DNA of 64,000 bases from CBDCFV01 sp965203835 (GTDB lineage Bacteria > Chloroflexota > Dehalococcoidia > Lucifugimonadales > UBA3495), in the NCBI GenBank assembly GCA_965203835.1, contig OZ241919.1, forward strand, positions 868,001 through 932,000, given 5' to 3'. The notes below the pieces were generated by a model, which did not search any database, was not told the DNA's origin, and saw nothing but the letters and a program-made list of their open reading frames with translations. This document shows, piece after piece, positions 25,553 through 34,398 of this stretch; the stretch's first letter is position 1; each line of letters begins with the position of its first letter. Made by a program: the position numbers and the translations under genes.

Positions 25553-25933
25553 TTAGCGGTTTGCCAGTCGTTCTGCGTCATCTATGTATATGACGGTCTC
25601 TCTGATGCGGCGCTCGGTTTCGGGTGTCGGTGGCATACCGAGATAGAAGCAGTGCCCGTGAAGCGTCGTCTGCCTAGAGTAATATCGGCCCACCAATGTC
25701 TTGAGCTGCCAGTCCTCGGTGGACAGCCTGTCCAGTTCGCGGCCAGACATGGAGGAGTGTTGCGGCTCGTGGCCGGTACGGGACAGGACGAGGGCATCGG
25801 TGGCTCTCAAAGTGGCGCACCACGCCTTTTCCGCCGCGTCGCGTATGTCGCCTACAGCTAGGCGTTCCAGGGCATCGGTGTGCATCCTCTTGGAGTCGGC
25901 GAATATCTCTTGCACCCTGCCGGTTGCTACCAT
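25553..25933 (-). CDS. HEPN-like protein (PaREP1-related) with R-x4-H
   Basis: 126 aa from the ATG at 25933, which has GGAGG five bases upstream. It carries the IRDAAEKAWCATLRATDAL helix shared with 1-233 and 5457-5840. RQTTLHGHCFYLG gives an R-x4-H arrangement at the position where HEPN RNases have their catalytic motif. An RNA-cleaving or RNA-binding role is inferred only. It stands between the RCC1-like lipoprotein and a GMC gene, all on the minus strand. Confidence 0.65.
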   Translation of the reverse strand: MVATGRVQEIFADSKRMHTDALERLAVGDIRDAAEKAWCATLRATDALVLSRTGHEPQHSSMSGRELDRLSTEDWQLKTLVGRYYSRQTTLHGHCFYLGMPPTPETERRIRETVIYIDDAERLANR

Positions 25934-26003
25934 CCCTTCCTCCAAAGGACATTAGGGGCGCACGGTTGTGCGCCCCTGAAATCCAATTGCGGCCCGGTCG
26001 CGC

Positions 26004-27551
26004 CTACTTCCCTTCTTTGATATAGTCCGCCACCTTCTCCCCAATCATTATGGTAGTCGCGTTGGTGTTGGCGCGGATGCAGTCGGGCATAATGGACGCG
26101 TCGGCTACCCTCAATCCTTGAATGCCTTTGACCTTCAGGTGCTGGTCCACCACCGCCATCGGGTCCGAGTCCGGCCCCATCTTGCAGGTGCCGGAGATGT
26201 GGTGAGAGGTGCCCGAGTTCTTCCGAAGCCAGTCGTTCAAAAGCTCGTCGGAGGCCAGTTCCTCGTCCGTTGGCATGACCCGCTCCAACACGATGTTGGA
26301 ATAAGCCGGGTGTTCCGCCATACGTGCGCCCAAGCGCACGGCCTCCCTCATGCGCCGCAGGTCCTCTTCCTCTTGGTAGTAGTTGTAGTTCAGGAAGGGC
26401 TGGACGTGCGGGTCGGTCGATTGAAGGGTAAGCTCACCCTGCCCCAAGGCCAGTTGGAGGCTGGCGCTCATGCCAATGTAGTTCAGGTCGTCGTCGATCT
26501 CGACTTGGGCCGGTCGGTGTTCGCTGGTCATGAGCATCGGGCTCAGTTGCATGTCGTTGCGCAGGTCCGATCCTTCGACAGTGTAGCGCAATCCGACCTG
26601 GATCACCGGCGCTTGAACATCGGGCTTGTCGCCGACGGCCCGGAACAGGACGGCGGCGGATGGATGGTCCCGCAGGTTCTTGCCCACGCCCGGAGAGTCG
26701 TGGACTACTTCTATGCCGAAGCTGCGCAGGTGTTCGGCCGGTCCGACTCCAGAGAGCATCAGGAGTTGTGGGGACGCCACCGCGCCGCTGCTGACCACGA
26801 TCTCGTCGGCCTCCACGGTGAACACTTCACCGCCGCTCTCGGCCTCGATGCCCACGGCCTTTTTGCCGTCGAACAGAATCCGACGGGCGGTGACGTTGGC
26901 CCGTATCGTCAAGTTCAGCCGGTGGCGGGCTATGTCCAAGTAATTGATGGCCATGCTCATCCGAACACCCTCGATGGTGTTGCGGGCCCTGGGGGACACG
27001 CCGGTGGACTCGGGGTGGTTCTGGTCTTCGTCGATGCGGAACCCCTGAGCGACGCAGGCTTGCTCGAAGGCCAAGGCATGGGGCAGCCATTCACTCCGGG
27101 GCATACGACGCACCGGTACTGGCCCGTCGGAACCGTGGAAGTCTCCCCCGCCGAAGTCCAAGTCGGTCTCCAGCTTGTTGAAGTAGGGCAATACATTGAC
27201 GAAAGACCACTCGTCGTTGCCCCATTCGGCCCACCGGTCGTAGTCCTCCGGTATACCCCTGAAGAGCACTTGCCCGTTGACTGCGCTCGACCCGCCAGTG
27301 GCCTTGCCCCTGGGAATGATCAGCTCCGGCTGCTCCGGCGTCAGTTGGGCGGTATACCCCCAGTTGTGGGGGCCGTAGGCGGACAGCCACACGTTGTTGC
27401 CCATCTTCAGGTCTTCCGGCAACTGCTCGAACTCCGGGTAGTCCGGCCCTGCCTCCAACAGCAACACTGAACGCTCCGGGTCCTCGGACAGCCTAGTGGC
27501 GATTGTACAACCCGCTGATCCGCCGCCTACCACAATTACGTCGTACTTCAT
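26004..27551 (-). CDS. GMC family FAD-dependent oxidoreductase
   Basis: 515 aa, paralogous to 18194-19741 and of the same length. VIVVGGGSAGCTIATRLSED is the FAD motif, IPRGKATGGSSAVNGQVLFR GMC signature 1 and SSGAVASPQLLMLSGVG signature 2. The C-terminal HHISGTCKMGP...RANTN holds the catalytic His and Asn. It probably oxidises an alcohol or sugar. GGAGGT precedes the ATG. An alcohol dehydrogenase gene lies 70 bases further upstream on the same strand. Confidence 0.93.
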   Translation of the reverse strand: MKYDVIVVGGGSAGCTIATRLSEDPERSVLLLEAGPDYPEFEQLPEDLKMGNNVWLSAYGPHNWGYTAQLTPEQPELIIPRGKATGGSSAVNGQVLFRGIPEDYDRWAEWGNDEWSFVNVLPYFNKLETDLDFGGGDFHGSDGPVPVRRMPRSEWLPHALAFEQACVAQGFRIDEDQNHPESTGVSPRARNTIEGVRMSMAINYLDIARHRLNLTIRANVTARRILFDGKKAVGIEAESGGEVFTVEADEIVVSSGAVASPQLLMLSGVGPAEHLRSFGIEVVHDSPGVGKNLRDHPSAAVLFRAVGDKPDVQAPVIQVGLRYTVEGSDLRNDMQLSPMLMTSEHRPAQVEIDDDLNYIGMSASLQLALGQGELTLQSTDPHVQPFLNYNYYQEEEDLRRMREAVRLGARMAEHPAYSNIVLERVMPTDEELASDELLNDWLRKNSGTSHHISGTCKMGPDSDPMAVVDQHLKVKGIQGLRVADASIMPDCIRANTNATTIMIGEKVADYIKEGK

Positions 27552-27621
27552 GCGTTTACCTCCGTTTATAAATAGTTGCGGGTCTTCCCGAATCTTCTAC
27601 GCGATATTCCAAACGAGCGCA

Positions 27622-28638
27622 TCAATCAAAAACGAACACGCACTTCCCTGTCGTGGCCCCGTCAAATGTCCGGAACGCCTCCACTGCTTGGTCCAGGTAG
27701 TAGCGGTGAGTAATCAACTTGGACAGCGGGGCGCCAGTTTCGACAAAGAACCGGGCAATCTCGATAAGTTCAGACTTGCTGAAGGTCCAGGAACCGTAGA
27801 TGGTGACCACCTTGAAAATGACGTCCCGGTTGAAGTCAATCTCAGCGGGCCCGCCAATGCCGACATAGCAACAGCGGCCGAAAGCACGCAGGCACTCCAA
27901 GGCCTGGCTCCGTGCTTGAGGATTGCCGGAGGTCTCCAACGAAGCCGACGCTCCGGCGCCTCCGGTCAGGTCCCGGATGGCTTGGGATGCGTCAGTGTCG
28001 GCGGAATTGACCACGTGGTCTGCGCCCAGTTCCAGCGCAAGTTCGAGCCGCTCCGGCACCACGTCCGTCGCGATTACCCTTGCTCCCATCGCCTTGGCCG
28101 ACAGCGTGCCACTCAGTCCGACCGGACCCTGCCCAAACACCGCCACGGTGTCCCTGCCGGAAACGTTCATCTTCCGCAGACCGTTCCACGCCGTCCCGGT
28201 CCCGCACGAGATGGCCGCTCCTTCCTCGAATGACAATTCATCCGGCAGATGGACCAGCGTTCGGGAAGGGACCAGGATGTAGTCCGCGTTGGCTCCGTGA
28301 CCGGTGCCGCCGCCAAAGGTGATGCGGCCGCCAGGACATAGTTGCTCGTACCCCATGGCGCAGATTTCGCAAACGCCGCAACCGGCGTAGTGGTGGCACA
28401 TTACCCGGTCGCCCAGTTTCAGCCCCGGCGGAGCGCCGGGTCCCAGTTCCTCGATGACGCCGCACGGTTCGTGTCCGGTGATCATCACCGTCGGCGTTGC
28501 GCCCCGGTAGCGGTGCAGGTCGGTGCCGCATAGCCCCGACGCTTTGACTCTGAGAACCGCGTCACCCGGCCCGGCGTGGGGGTCCGGAAACTCTTGAATC
28601 TCCGCTTCCCGGTTGCCCCTGAAGGTTACGCCGCGCAT
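27622..28638 (-). CDS. Zinc-dependent alcohol dehydrogenase (MDR)
   Basis: 338 aa from the ATG at 28638, which has GGGAG upstream; a longer in-frame start exists at 28668. Catalytic zinc ligands are in KASGLCGTDLH (Cys) and MITGHEPCG (His-Glu). Structural zinc cysteines are in GCGVCEICAMGYEQLC. The nucleotide site is VAVFGQGPVGL and DVVPERLELA. It oxidises an alcohol or polyol with NAD(P). It is co-directional with the downstream GMC gene, and the pair may act on the same alcohol. Confidence 0.92.
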   Translation of the reverse strand: MRGVTFRGNREAEIQEFPDPHAGPGDAVLRVKASGLCGTDLHRYRGATPTVMITGHEPCGVIEELGPGAPPGLKLGDRVMCHHYAGCGVCEICAMGYEQLCPGGRITFGGGTGHGANADYILVPSRTLVHLPDELSFEEGAAISCGTGTAWNGLRKMNVSGRDTVAVFGQGPVGLSGTLSAKAMGARVIATDVVPERLELALELGADHVVNSADTDASQAIRDLTGGAGASASLETSGNPQARSQALECLRAFGRCCYVGIGGPAEIDFNRDVIFKVVTIYGSWTFSKSELIEIARFFVETGAPLSKLITHRYYLDQAVEAFRTFDGATTGKCVFVFD

Positions 28639-28714
28639 GGCTTTCTCCCGATAAGTGAGGTTGGGCAATGGACGCTGAAAACGTGGCTATTGTAGTTGAT
28701 GCCGCCGGGATTCT

Positions 28715-28752
28715 ACAAACAAAAGGCCCCGCGCATCACAGATAGGCGGGGC
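28715..28752 (-). terminator. Rho-independent terminator for the small secreted gene
   Basis: On the minus strand the stem is GCCCCGC/GCGGGGC (28746-28752 with 28726-28732), closed by a 13-base loop, followed by TTTTGTTT (28717-28724). It lies 28 bases after the stop of the 46-aa gene. It separates that gene from the alcohol dehydrogenase downstream. Confidence 0.8.
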
Positions 28753-28780
28753 TCAAATCAGGCCGTTATGTAAAGGGAGC

Positions 28781-28921
28781 CTACAGCTTGTTGGCGGAGC
28801 ATTCCTCCAGGTTCTTGAACGGGGCAGTGGTTATGTCGGCGGAAGCGGGCAGGGTGGTCCCCAGGATGCCGGCGGCTGCGACTACGACCACGAACACCAG
28901 CGGAACAAGCATACGCCGCAT
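28781..28921 (-). CDS. 46-aa secreted peptide with signal sequence
   Basis: The frame begins MRRMLVPLVFVVVVAAAGIL and continues GTTLPASADITTAPFKNLEE, then CSANKL and a stop. It has a basic n-region, a 15-residue hydrophobic core and a likely signal-peptidase site after ASA, leaving a mature peptide of about 18 residues with one cysteine. GAGAGGTG lies six bases before the ATG, and an intrinsic terminator follows, so it looks like a stand-alone, probably well-expressed gene. The family is not recognised. Confidence 0.7.
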   Translation of the reverse strand: MRRMLVPLVFVVVVAAAGILGTTLPASADITTAPFKNLEECSANKL

Positions 28922-29020
28922 AGTTCACCTCTCACGATGTGTTGACTTATGATAAACGGAGTATAACTACAAGGACCGGGAGCGTCAACGGAATATCGAT
29001 GAGAACAGTTCAGACGCCCT

Positions 29021-32000
29021 CTATGAAGAAAAATAGGCGATGATCACCGCTATGGCCTCTTCTTTGGTGATGATGCCGTTGAAATAATCGATAACCGCGG
29101 CGATGGCCTCATCTTTGCTGATCGCTCCGTCGTCGTTCCTGTCATACCGGTCGACGACGTTGACTACGGTCGTCAGGGTGGCGCCGCTAAGCACGTTGGA
29201 CCAAGCTCCGGCACCGGCTGAGTTGACAGCCCTCACTTGAACGTCGTATTGCGAGTTGCCCGCCAGCCCTGTCAGTTCGTACTCCAGGTTTCCTGCACCC
29301 GACCGCCAGACACCTTCAACGACTGTCCAATTGCCGTCCACCGTCTCATCTGCATCAGTACGGATATAGCGCAGGTCATAGGAGGTGGGACTGGAACCGC
29401 GACTGACGGCGGGAGCAGACCAGGATACGGTCATGGAATCTTCACTGGGCGTCAGCCTGTTCAAGATAGGTGCGGCGGGCGTAAGTTGGTGTCCGTATAT
29501 CTTGATGCTCCATGCATCGAGGCTGCCCGACCAGAGATTGATCCGGTCGGTTATTCTGAGCTTCCACTGGCCGTCGGGATTTTCACCCAAGTGCTTGGCC
29601 GAACCGAAGCGAAATTCGCCATGCAACGGAATGGGTGGACCGGTGTAGTAGGGGGTTACGAGCTTTGACACAGCCCCCTCAGGAGATTCCAGCTCAATCT
29701 CAAGGTCACGGAAAGACGAGTGCTGGAAAGAGGTCTTGATTTCCACAAACTCAATGAAATCAATGTCAGTGTTCAGATAAAGCGTGCGGGTGACCGTCGT
29801 GGGATTGCCACTGAAAGAAAGGTCCGGAATCCGCGTGTTCAGCGTACCTGATGCTGCTCCCTCGCTCCTCAGCGGCGGCAGGTTGGTCCAGTCTTTAGCC
29901 AGGTCCACGGCGGCTTTGGCGTCGACTACCCCAAAGCCGTACTCATGGTTGAAGTGGTACTTTTCCGTGTATGACCCGTGTTTGAAGGCGCCGTCTTCCC
30001 AGCCGATGTTCCTTGGGTCGCTCTTGCGTGCGGTGTTGGCGAGAATCAGCTTCAGGTCCCTCCACGTCAACCCCGGGTTGACTTGACGCATCAGCGCGGC
30101 CACACCGGAGACTATGGGAGTTGATGCGGAGGTCCCACCAAAATTGTAACGGTACCGGTGGGAATTCTCGATAGTGACGACGCTCCGGTGGCCCGTCCTC
30201 AGATCGTTCGATGGAGCGCATACCCACAGGTTCGCCCCCTCCTCCGAGTACTCACTCCTGATACCGTCGTCATTGACGGCGCAAACCGGGATTACCGCAT
30301 AGTAATTCGCGTACTCCTCAAGGTTGGAGTTATCTCCCCTGTCGGCGCCATTGCCGGCAGCCCACGCATAGAAGGTCCCCTTTCCTCCGTAGCCCTTTTC
30401 TACCCCCGTCTTCACAGCGGCTTCCCAGAAAGCGGTGACATGCACCAAGCCGTGATCGTCAACCCCACCCCAACTGTTGCTGGATATTGCCGTTACGTCG
30501 CGGTTACGGCTCATGGCGTCCGCTTGGTTCAAGCCAACTGGGCTAACCAGCAAGTTGTATCCGTATACTGTTGCCCGAGGAGCTACTCCGCGAACCCCGA
30601 TATCGTTGTCGTGCGCTGCGATGAGACCGGCCACTCCCGTACCATGGTGTTCGACCCTTCCATATATATCGCCGCCTCCGGTGTAGTCGTGATTAAGGTC
30701 GGCGTTGACGTTGGCGGCCAGGTCTTCGTGATAGTGGTCCATGCCGTCGTCAACCACGGCTACGTTGATGCCGTCTCCATTGACGCCGTCAGCCCAAACG
30801 CGTTCGACGTTGATGTCCTCGCCTTCGTTTTCCCGATTCTTCAAGTGCCATTGGCAAGCGTACAGGTCATCGCCGAACCGTCCGGCGCTTAATCGACCGG
30901 TCTGACGCCGGCAGTCGTTTACAAAGTCCGTGTACTCGGAATCCTCAAATCCGTGGAGTGTATACGCTACGGGACCAAGGGCTTCCTGGGCGCCGGTGGT
31001 GACCCTGACGTAGTAGGTACCCGGACCAAAGTCGTCCAATATTCGGAAACCGTCATCCAAGGCATATTCATTTACGCTGATTCTATTACCCTCGCTGTCC
31101 AGCACCTCTCCATCGACAAAGTAGTCGCCCGTACTTCTCCCGTAGATATGCACGTTGGTTTTCCCGGTGAAGCGTAGCCGGAAGTAGTCCGCGTCGTTAA
31201 CCGGGTCAATCGTCCCGGCTACTGGGGAACCCAGGGGCAAACCGGTAGCGGCGCCGATGCTGCCACCGGGATCAGTTACGGTTTCGGCGTTCAGAGCAAA
31301 ACCGCCGGTCCTCGTCCCGAAGCTCCCTACCCTGATGTAGTAAGTTCCTGCCGCAAGGGTTTGCCTGATATGAAAAGCCCGGAATCTCCCTGCTATGAGG
31401 CTGTCGTCGTTGAACGTGATCTTGTTAAAACCACTGTCATATAGAGTTCCAACGGTGTCCATAACTACGCCGGCAACGGGACTGGCCGTGGCATATACCC
31501 AAACGTCGGACGCCGAGGACAACGTCAGCTTGTAATACTCCTCATCGAATCCTAGGGATACGATTCCTTCAGTTGCGGATCCGCCAACGTCCAACGACCG
31601 CACAGGCTCTGCGAACAGGGCATACGGTCCGGTTTCCGGTCTGGAACCTCTTTGATAGCCCTTGACTCGAATGTAGTATGCTCCCGCTTCGAGTTCTTTC
31701 CTCATGAGGAAGTTCGCGTCATCCCCGCTATCGTCATCGGTTCCCAGTGCGGTCGCTCCGTCACTATCCAGCAGTTCGCCGATGGTGTCTACGTCTCCGG
31801 TGGTGTAGACCAGCACCTCTGCTGCCGTGTCAAGTTCGAGCTTGAACAGGTCTTCATCGGCGGTCCTGTTGGGGGGTGTGCCGGACACCGGGTCTATAAG
31901 TCCGATTTGGGGAACGCCCAGGGTCAACTCTTCCGCAGTGGACGCGTCATTGCCTTGGTCAGCCACCATCTCGGCATATAGCTTGTAAGGCCCGGTTTTT

Positions 32001-33100
32001 GTCGGAAAGCCGCTAACGCCGATATAGTAGGTCCCTGCCGCCAAGCTTTTCGCCATGAAGAAGCTTAGGCGCCCTTCCGAGAAAACACTGTCGTCGTTGT
32101 ACGCAATCAGGCTTCCGTGGCTATTCAGCAATCCTCCCACGGTATCGGTGTCGCCAATAGCGTAAACCCAGATATCCATGGCCGTGGGCAGAGTGAGCCT
32201 GAAATAGTCTTCGTCGCCGCCGGGGCTAACGAAACCGTATGCCGAATCGCCAATCGCCAGCGTGGCGGCGCCGGTGCGGGAACTATTCTGGTCGGCAACT
32301 TCTTCGACGTAAAGCCGGTAGGGACCCGCACTCCCGCCATAACCGAGGACCGCAAGGTAGTAGACCCTTGGTTTGAGAGTACGACCCACAAAAAAGTCTC
32401 TGGCTCCATCGGAAAGAGGACTGTCGTCGTTGGCCTCAATCCGTACTCCTCGATAGTCGAAGAGCACCCCTACAGTATCGACGTCCCCTATGGTGTACAT
32501 GACAACGCCGGTGTCCCCGGTCTTCGTGGAAAGGTCGATCTCGAATAGGTCCACATCACCGGCGGGACCAATGATCCCGTCTACCGGGATACCCAAGATG
32601 AGGTCATCAGCATGGTCGATGAGGTGGCCCTGGTCGGCCCCTGTTCTGGTGTGCAGGATATAGGGGCCGGTGGCTGTCTCGTAGCCCCTTACCTCGACAT
32701 AGTAGACTCCCGGCGCCAGGTTCGCTCCCATGTGAAAGTTGTGGCGCATACTTCCAAGGACACTGTCATCGTTGGACGCCAGCAAGGTAAATCCGCCGTC
32801 AAAGAGTTGTCCTGATGTATCCGTGGGGCCGGTTGTATAAATCCAGATGTCCTTTGCTTCGACATCGCCGGGTATCTCAAACCGGAAGTAGTCTACGTCA
32901 CCGGCGGTGTTGATAACTCCCTGCGCAGACGCGCCCAGCGTCAAGTCCGTGGCGGTGACGAAAGTGTCGTCTTGGCGGTCAACATCCTGCGCCTGAATTT
33001 CGCCGCCGGCCAGGAGGACACACAGGAAAAGGCAGAATACCAGGCACAGCAGCCTGACCCGTAACGGCATCAATGAGAATCTGGGTGGAATCGAGGGCAC
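29021..33100 (-). CDS. Secreted kexin-like subtilase with PPC repeats, P domain, Fn3 and dockerin-like end
   Basis: 1359 aa. The start is GTG at 33100, with GAGGA upstream. A signal peptide ends near residue 38 (AGGEIQAQ). Six beta-sandwich repeats of the bacterial pre-peptidase (PPC) type fill residues ~40-690, each with a G-D-x-D-(Y/L)-F strand and a N-D-D-S loop. The S8 domain has Asp784 (VVDDGMD), His819 (HGTGVAG) and Ser991 (GGTSASTP), with the VDDG form typical of kexin/furin. A proprotein-convertase P domain (~1087-1200), a fibronectin III domain (~1203-1307) and two EF-hand/dockerin-like helices (DRNDDGAISKDEAI; ~1311-1359) follow. It is probably exported and calcium-dependent. Confidence 0.9.
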   Translation of the reverse strand: MPSIPPRFSLMPLRVRLLCLVFCLFLCVLLAGGEIQAQDVDRQDDTFVTATDLTLGASAQGVINTAGDVDYFRFEIPGDVEAKDIWIYTTGPTDTSGQLFDGGFTLLASNDDSVLGSMRHNFHMGANLAPGVYYVEVRGYETATGPYILHTRTGADQGHLIDHADDLILGIPVDGIIGPAGDVDLFEIDLSTKTGDTGVVMYTIGDVDTVGVLFDYRGVRIEANDDSPLSDGARDFFVGRTLKPRVYYLAVLGYGGSAGPYRLYVEEVADQNSSRTGAATLAIGDSAYGFVSPGGDEDYFRLTLPTAMDIWVYAIGDTDTVGGLLNSHGSLIAYNDDSVFSEGRLSFFMAKSLAAGTYYIGVSGFPTKTGPYKLYAEMVADQGNDASTAEELTLGVPQIGLIDPVSGTPPNRTADEDLFKLELDTAAEVLVYTTGDVDTIGELLDSDGATALGTDDDSGDDANFLMRKELEAGAYYIRVKGYQRGSRPETGPYALFAEPVRSLDVGGSATEGIVSLGFDEEYYKLTLSSASDVWVYATASPVAGVVMDTVGTLYDSGFNKITFNDDSLIAGRFRAFHIRQTLAAGTYYIRVGSFGTRTGGFALNAETVTDPGGSIGAATGLPLGSPVAGTIDPVNDADYFRLRFTGKTNVHIYGRSTGDYFVDGEVLDSEGNRISVNEYALDDGFRILDDFGPGTYYVRVTTGAQEALGPVAYTLHGFEDSEYTDFVNDCRRQTGRLSAGRFGDDLYACQWHLKNRENEGEDINVERVWADGVNGDGINVAVVDDGMDHYHEDLAANVNADLNHDYTGGGDIYGRVEHHGTGVAGLIAAHDNDIGVRGVAPRATVYGYNLLVSPVGLNQADAMSRNRDVTAISSNSWGGVDDHGLVHVTAFWEAAVKTGVEKGYGGKGTFYAWAAGNGADRGDNSNLEEYANYYAVIPVCAVNDDGIRSEYSEEGANLWVCAPSNDLRTGHRSVVTIENSHRYRYNFGGTSASTPIVSGVAALMRQVNPGLTWRDLKLILANTARKSDPRNIGWEDGAFKHGSYTEKYHFNHEYGFGVVDAKAAVDLAKDWTNLPPLRSEGAASGTLNTRIPDLSFSGNPTTVTRTLYLNTDIDFIEFVEIKTSFQHSSFRDLEIELESPEGAVSKLVTPYYTGPPIPLHGEFRFGSAKHLGENPDGQWKLRITDRINLWSGSLDAWSIKIYGHQLTPAAPILNRLTPSEDSMTVSWSAPAVSRGSSPTSYDLRYIRTDADETVDGNWTVVEGVWRSGAGNLEYELTGLAGNSQYDVQVRAVNSAGAGAWSNVLSGATLTTVVNVVDRYDRNDDGAISKDEAIAAVIDYFNGIITKEEAIAVIIAYFSS

Positions 33101-33253
33101 CTCACGTCCTCACAACAACTGGGGTGGGTCCGGCCGGGGACTGCGTAGGTCCATCGGTCTTGGTTGAAGACGGTCGACCCTGAGAAGCTGTCTCAAGACC
33201 GACCAGTCCTGCTGATGCTTCTGCACCCCTGACCGATGCTTATGGACTCCCGC

Positions 33254-34270
33254 CTATACGTCGATGCTATACACCCGGACGGCGTTGTCATGGAACATCG
33301 CCGCCCTTTCCGTGGCGGAATAGCTGGCGGTCATACGCTTGAACGCGTTGTACATCACGTTGTAGGAATAGGATACTTTATCCGGCGGGAAGTTGCTCTC
33401 GAACATGCACCGTTCCGGGCCGAACTGGTCGATGCAGTAGGTCATCAGGGGAGAAAGCGCTTCCGCCAGTTCTTCGGAGCCGATGGGTTTCTCCCTGGTG
33501 TGCCAGTCGAAACCGTAGCGGGGTTGTCCCACTCCGCCGAGCTTCATCACGACGTTGGGGCACTTTGCCAGGGTAGAGATTCCTTCGCGCCAAGCCGGCA
33601 GCACTTCGTCGTCCCGGTTGCCGTAGGGGCCCACCCGCATCAGTCCGCCTATGTGGTTCGAGATAATCGTCAGGTCAGGCACGGCGTTGGCGAATTCGGC
33701 CACCTCCGCAAGCTGCGGAAAGTACACGGTGTTCTCGTATACCAGTCCCCTGCGGGCCAACACCCGCGCTCCTGCTCTGAACTCCGCGTTGGCCAGTTGG
33801 TGTTCCGCGCCGCGATTTTCGATTTCCGGGTGGGGGTCCCAGCCGACGGACTGCCGGATGCCCCGGAAGCGGTTGGGGCTGGCTGCCTGCAACGCGTCCA
33901 GCACCCGCTCCACGTCGTCGCCCAGGTTGAGGTTGGCGTGGCCTATGATGGCCGCCGCCGCTTTGGCCGGGCCGTACAGCCCGGTAGCACTGGCCGCCGC
34001 AAGGCCCTGTACGAACTCCACCTCTCCAACCGGGCGCAATTCTTCCGGGCCGTCGGGACGGTACATGGCCCGCGCCTCTAGGAACACTGTCGAGCGCACG
34101 TTATGTCCGCTGTTCAGGTCCGCAGCCAGTTCATGCAGCAGGTAGCGATGATAAGGAATCCGCTCCATGCGGAAGTCCCAGAAGTGGTGATGAGCGTCGC
34201 AAATGGGCATCTCCGGCTCAAGGGTTTCTTCGGTGGTCAACGCCAGCCAGTCGTTGTCTCCGTACGGCAT
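33254..34270 (-). CDS. Amidohydrolase family protein (lactonase-like)
   Basis: 338 aa from the ATG at 34270, preceded by AAGGAG. The metal motif CDAHHHFWDFR (residues ~24-34) opens the TIM barrel. RGIRQSVGWDP, ISNHIGG and CMFESNFPPDK are the later barrel strands of the amidohydrolase_2 group, which includes 2-pyrone-4,6-dicarboxylate lactonase and L-rhamnonolactonase. The substrate is unknown. It is divergent from the Gfo/Idh gene, and the 128 bases between them should hold both promoters. Confidence 0.87.
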   Translation of the reverse strand: MPYGDNDWLALTTEETLEPEMPICDAHHHFWDFRMERIPYHRYLLHELAADLNSGHNVRSTVFLEARAMYRPDGPEELRPVGEVEFVQGLAAASATGLYGPAKAAAAIIGHANLNLGDDVERVLDALQAASPNRFRGIRQSVGWDPHPEIENRGAEHQLANAEFRAGARVLARRGLVYENTVYFPQLAEVAEFANAVPDLTIISNHIGGLMRVGPYGNRDDEVLPAWREGISTLAKCPNVVMKLGGVGQPRYGFDWHTREKPIGSEELAEALSPLMTYCIDQFGPERCMFESNFPPDKVSYSYNVMYNAFKRMTASYSATERAAMFHDNAVRVYSIDV

Positions 34271-34398
34271 ATCCTCTACTCCTTGAGGGCGTTTGAGCGC
34301 GCGCCCACGAGGCGTATCGTACCACAACCCCGCTTCCCCCGGCCCCAGCACCCCCCGCCTATGGTAGGATTACCGGGATTCTCGCAAGGGGGGACATT

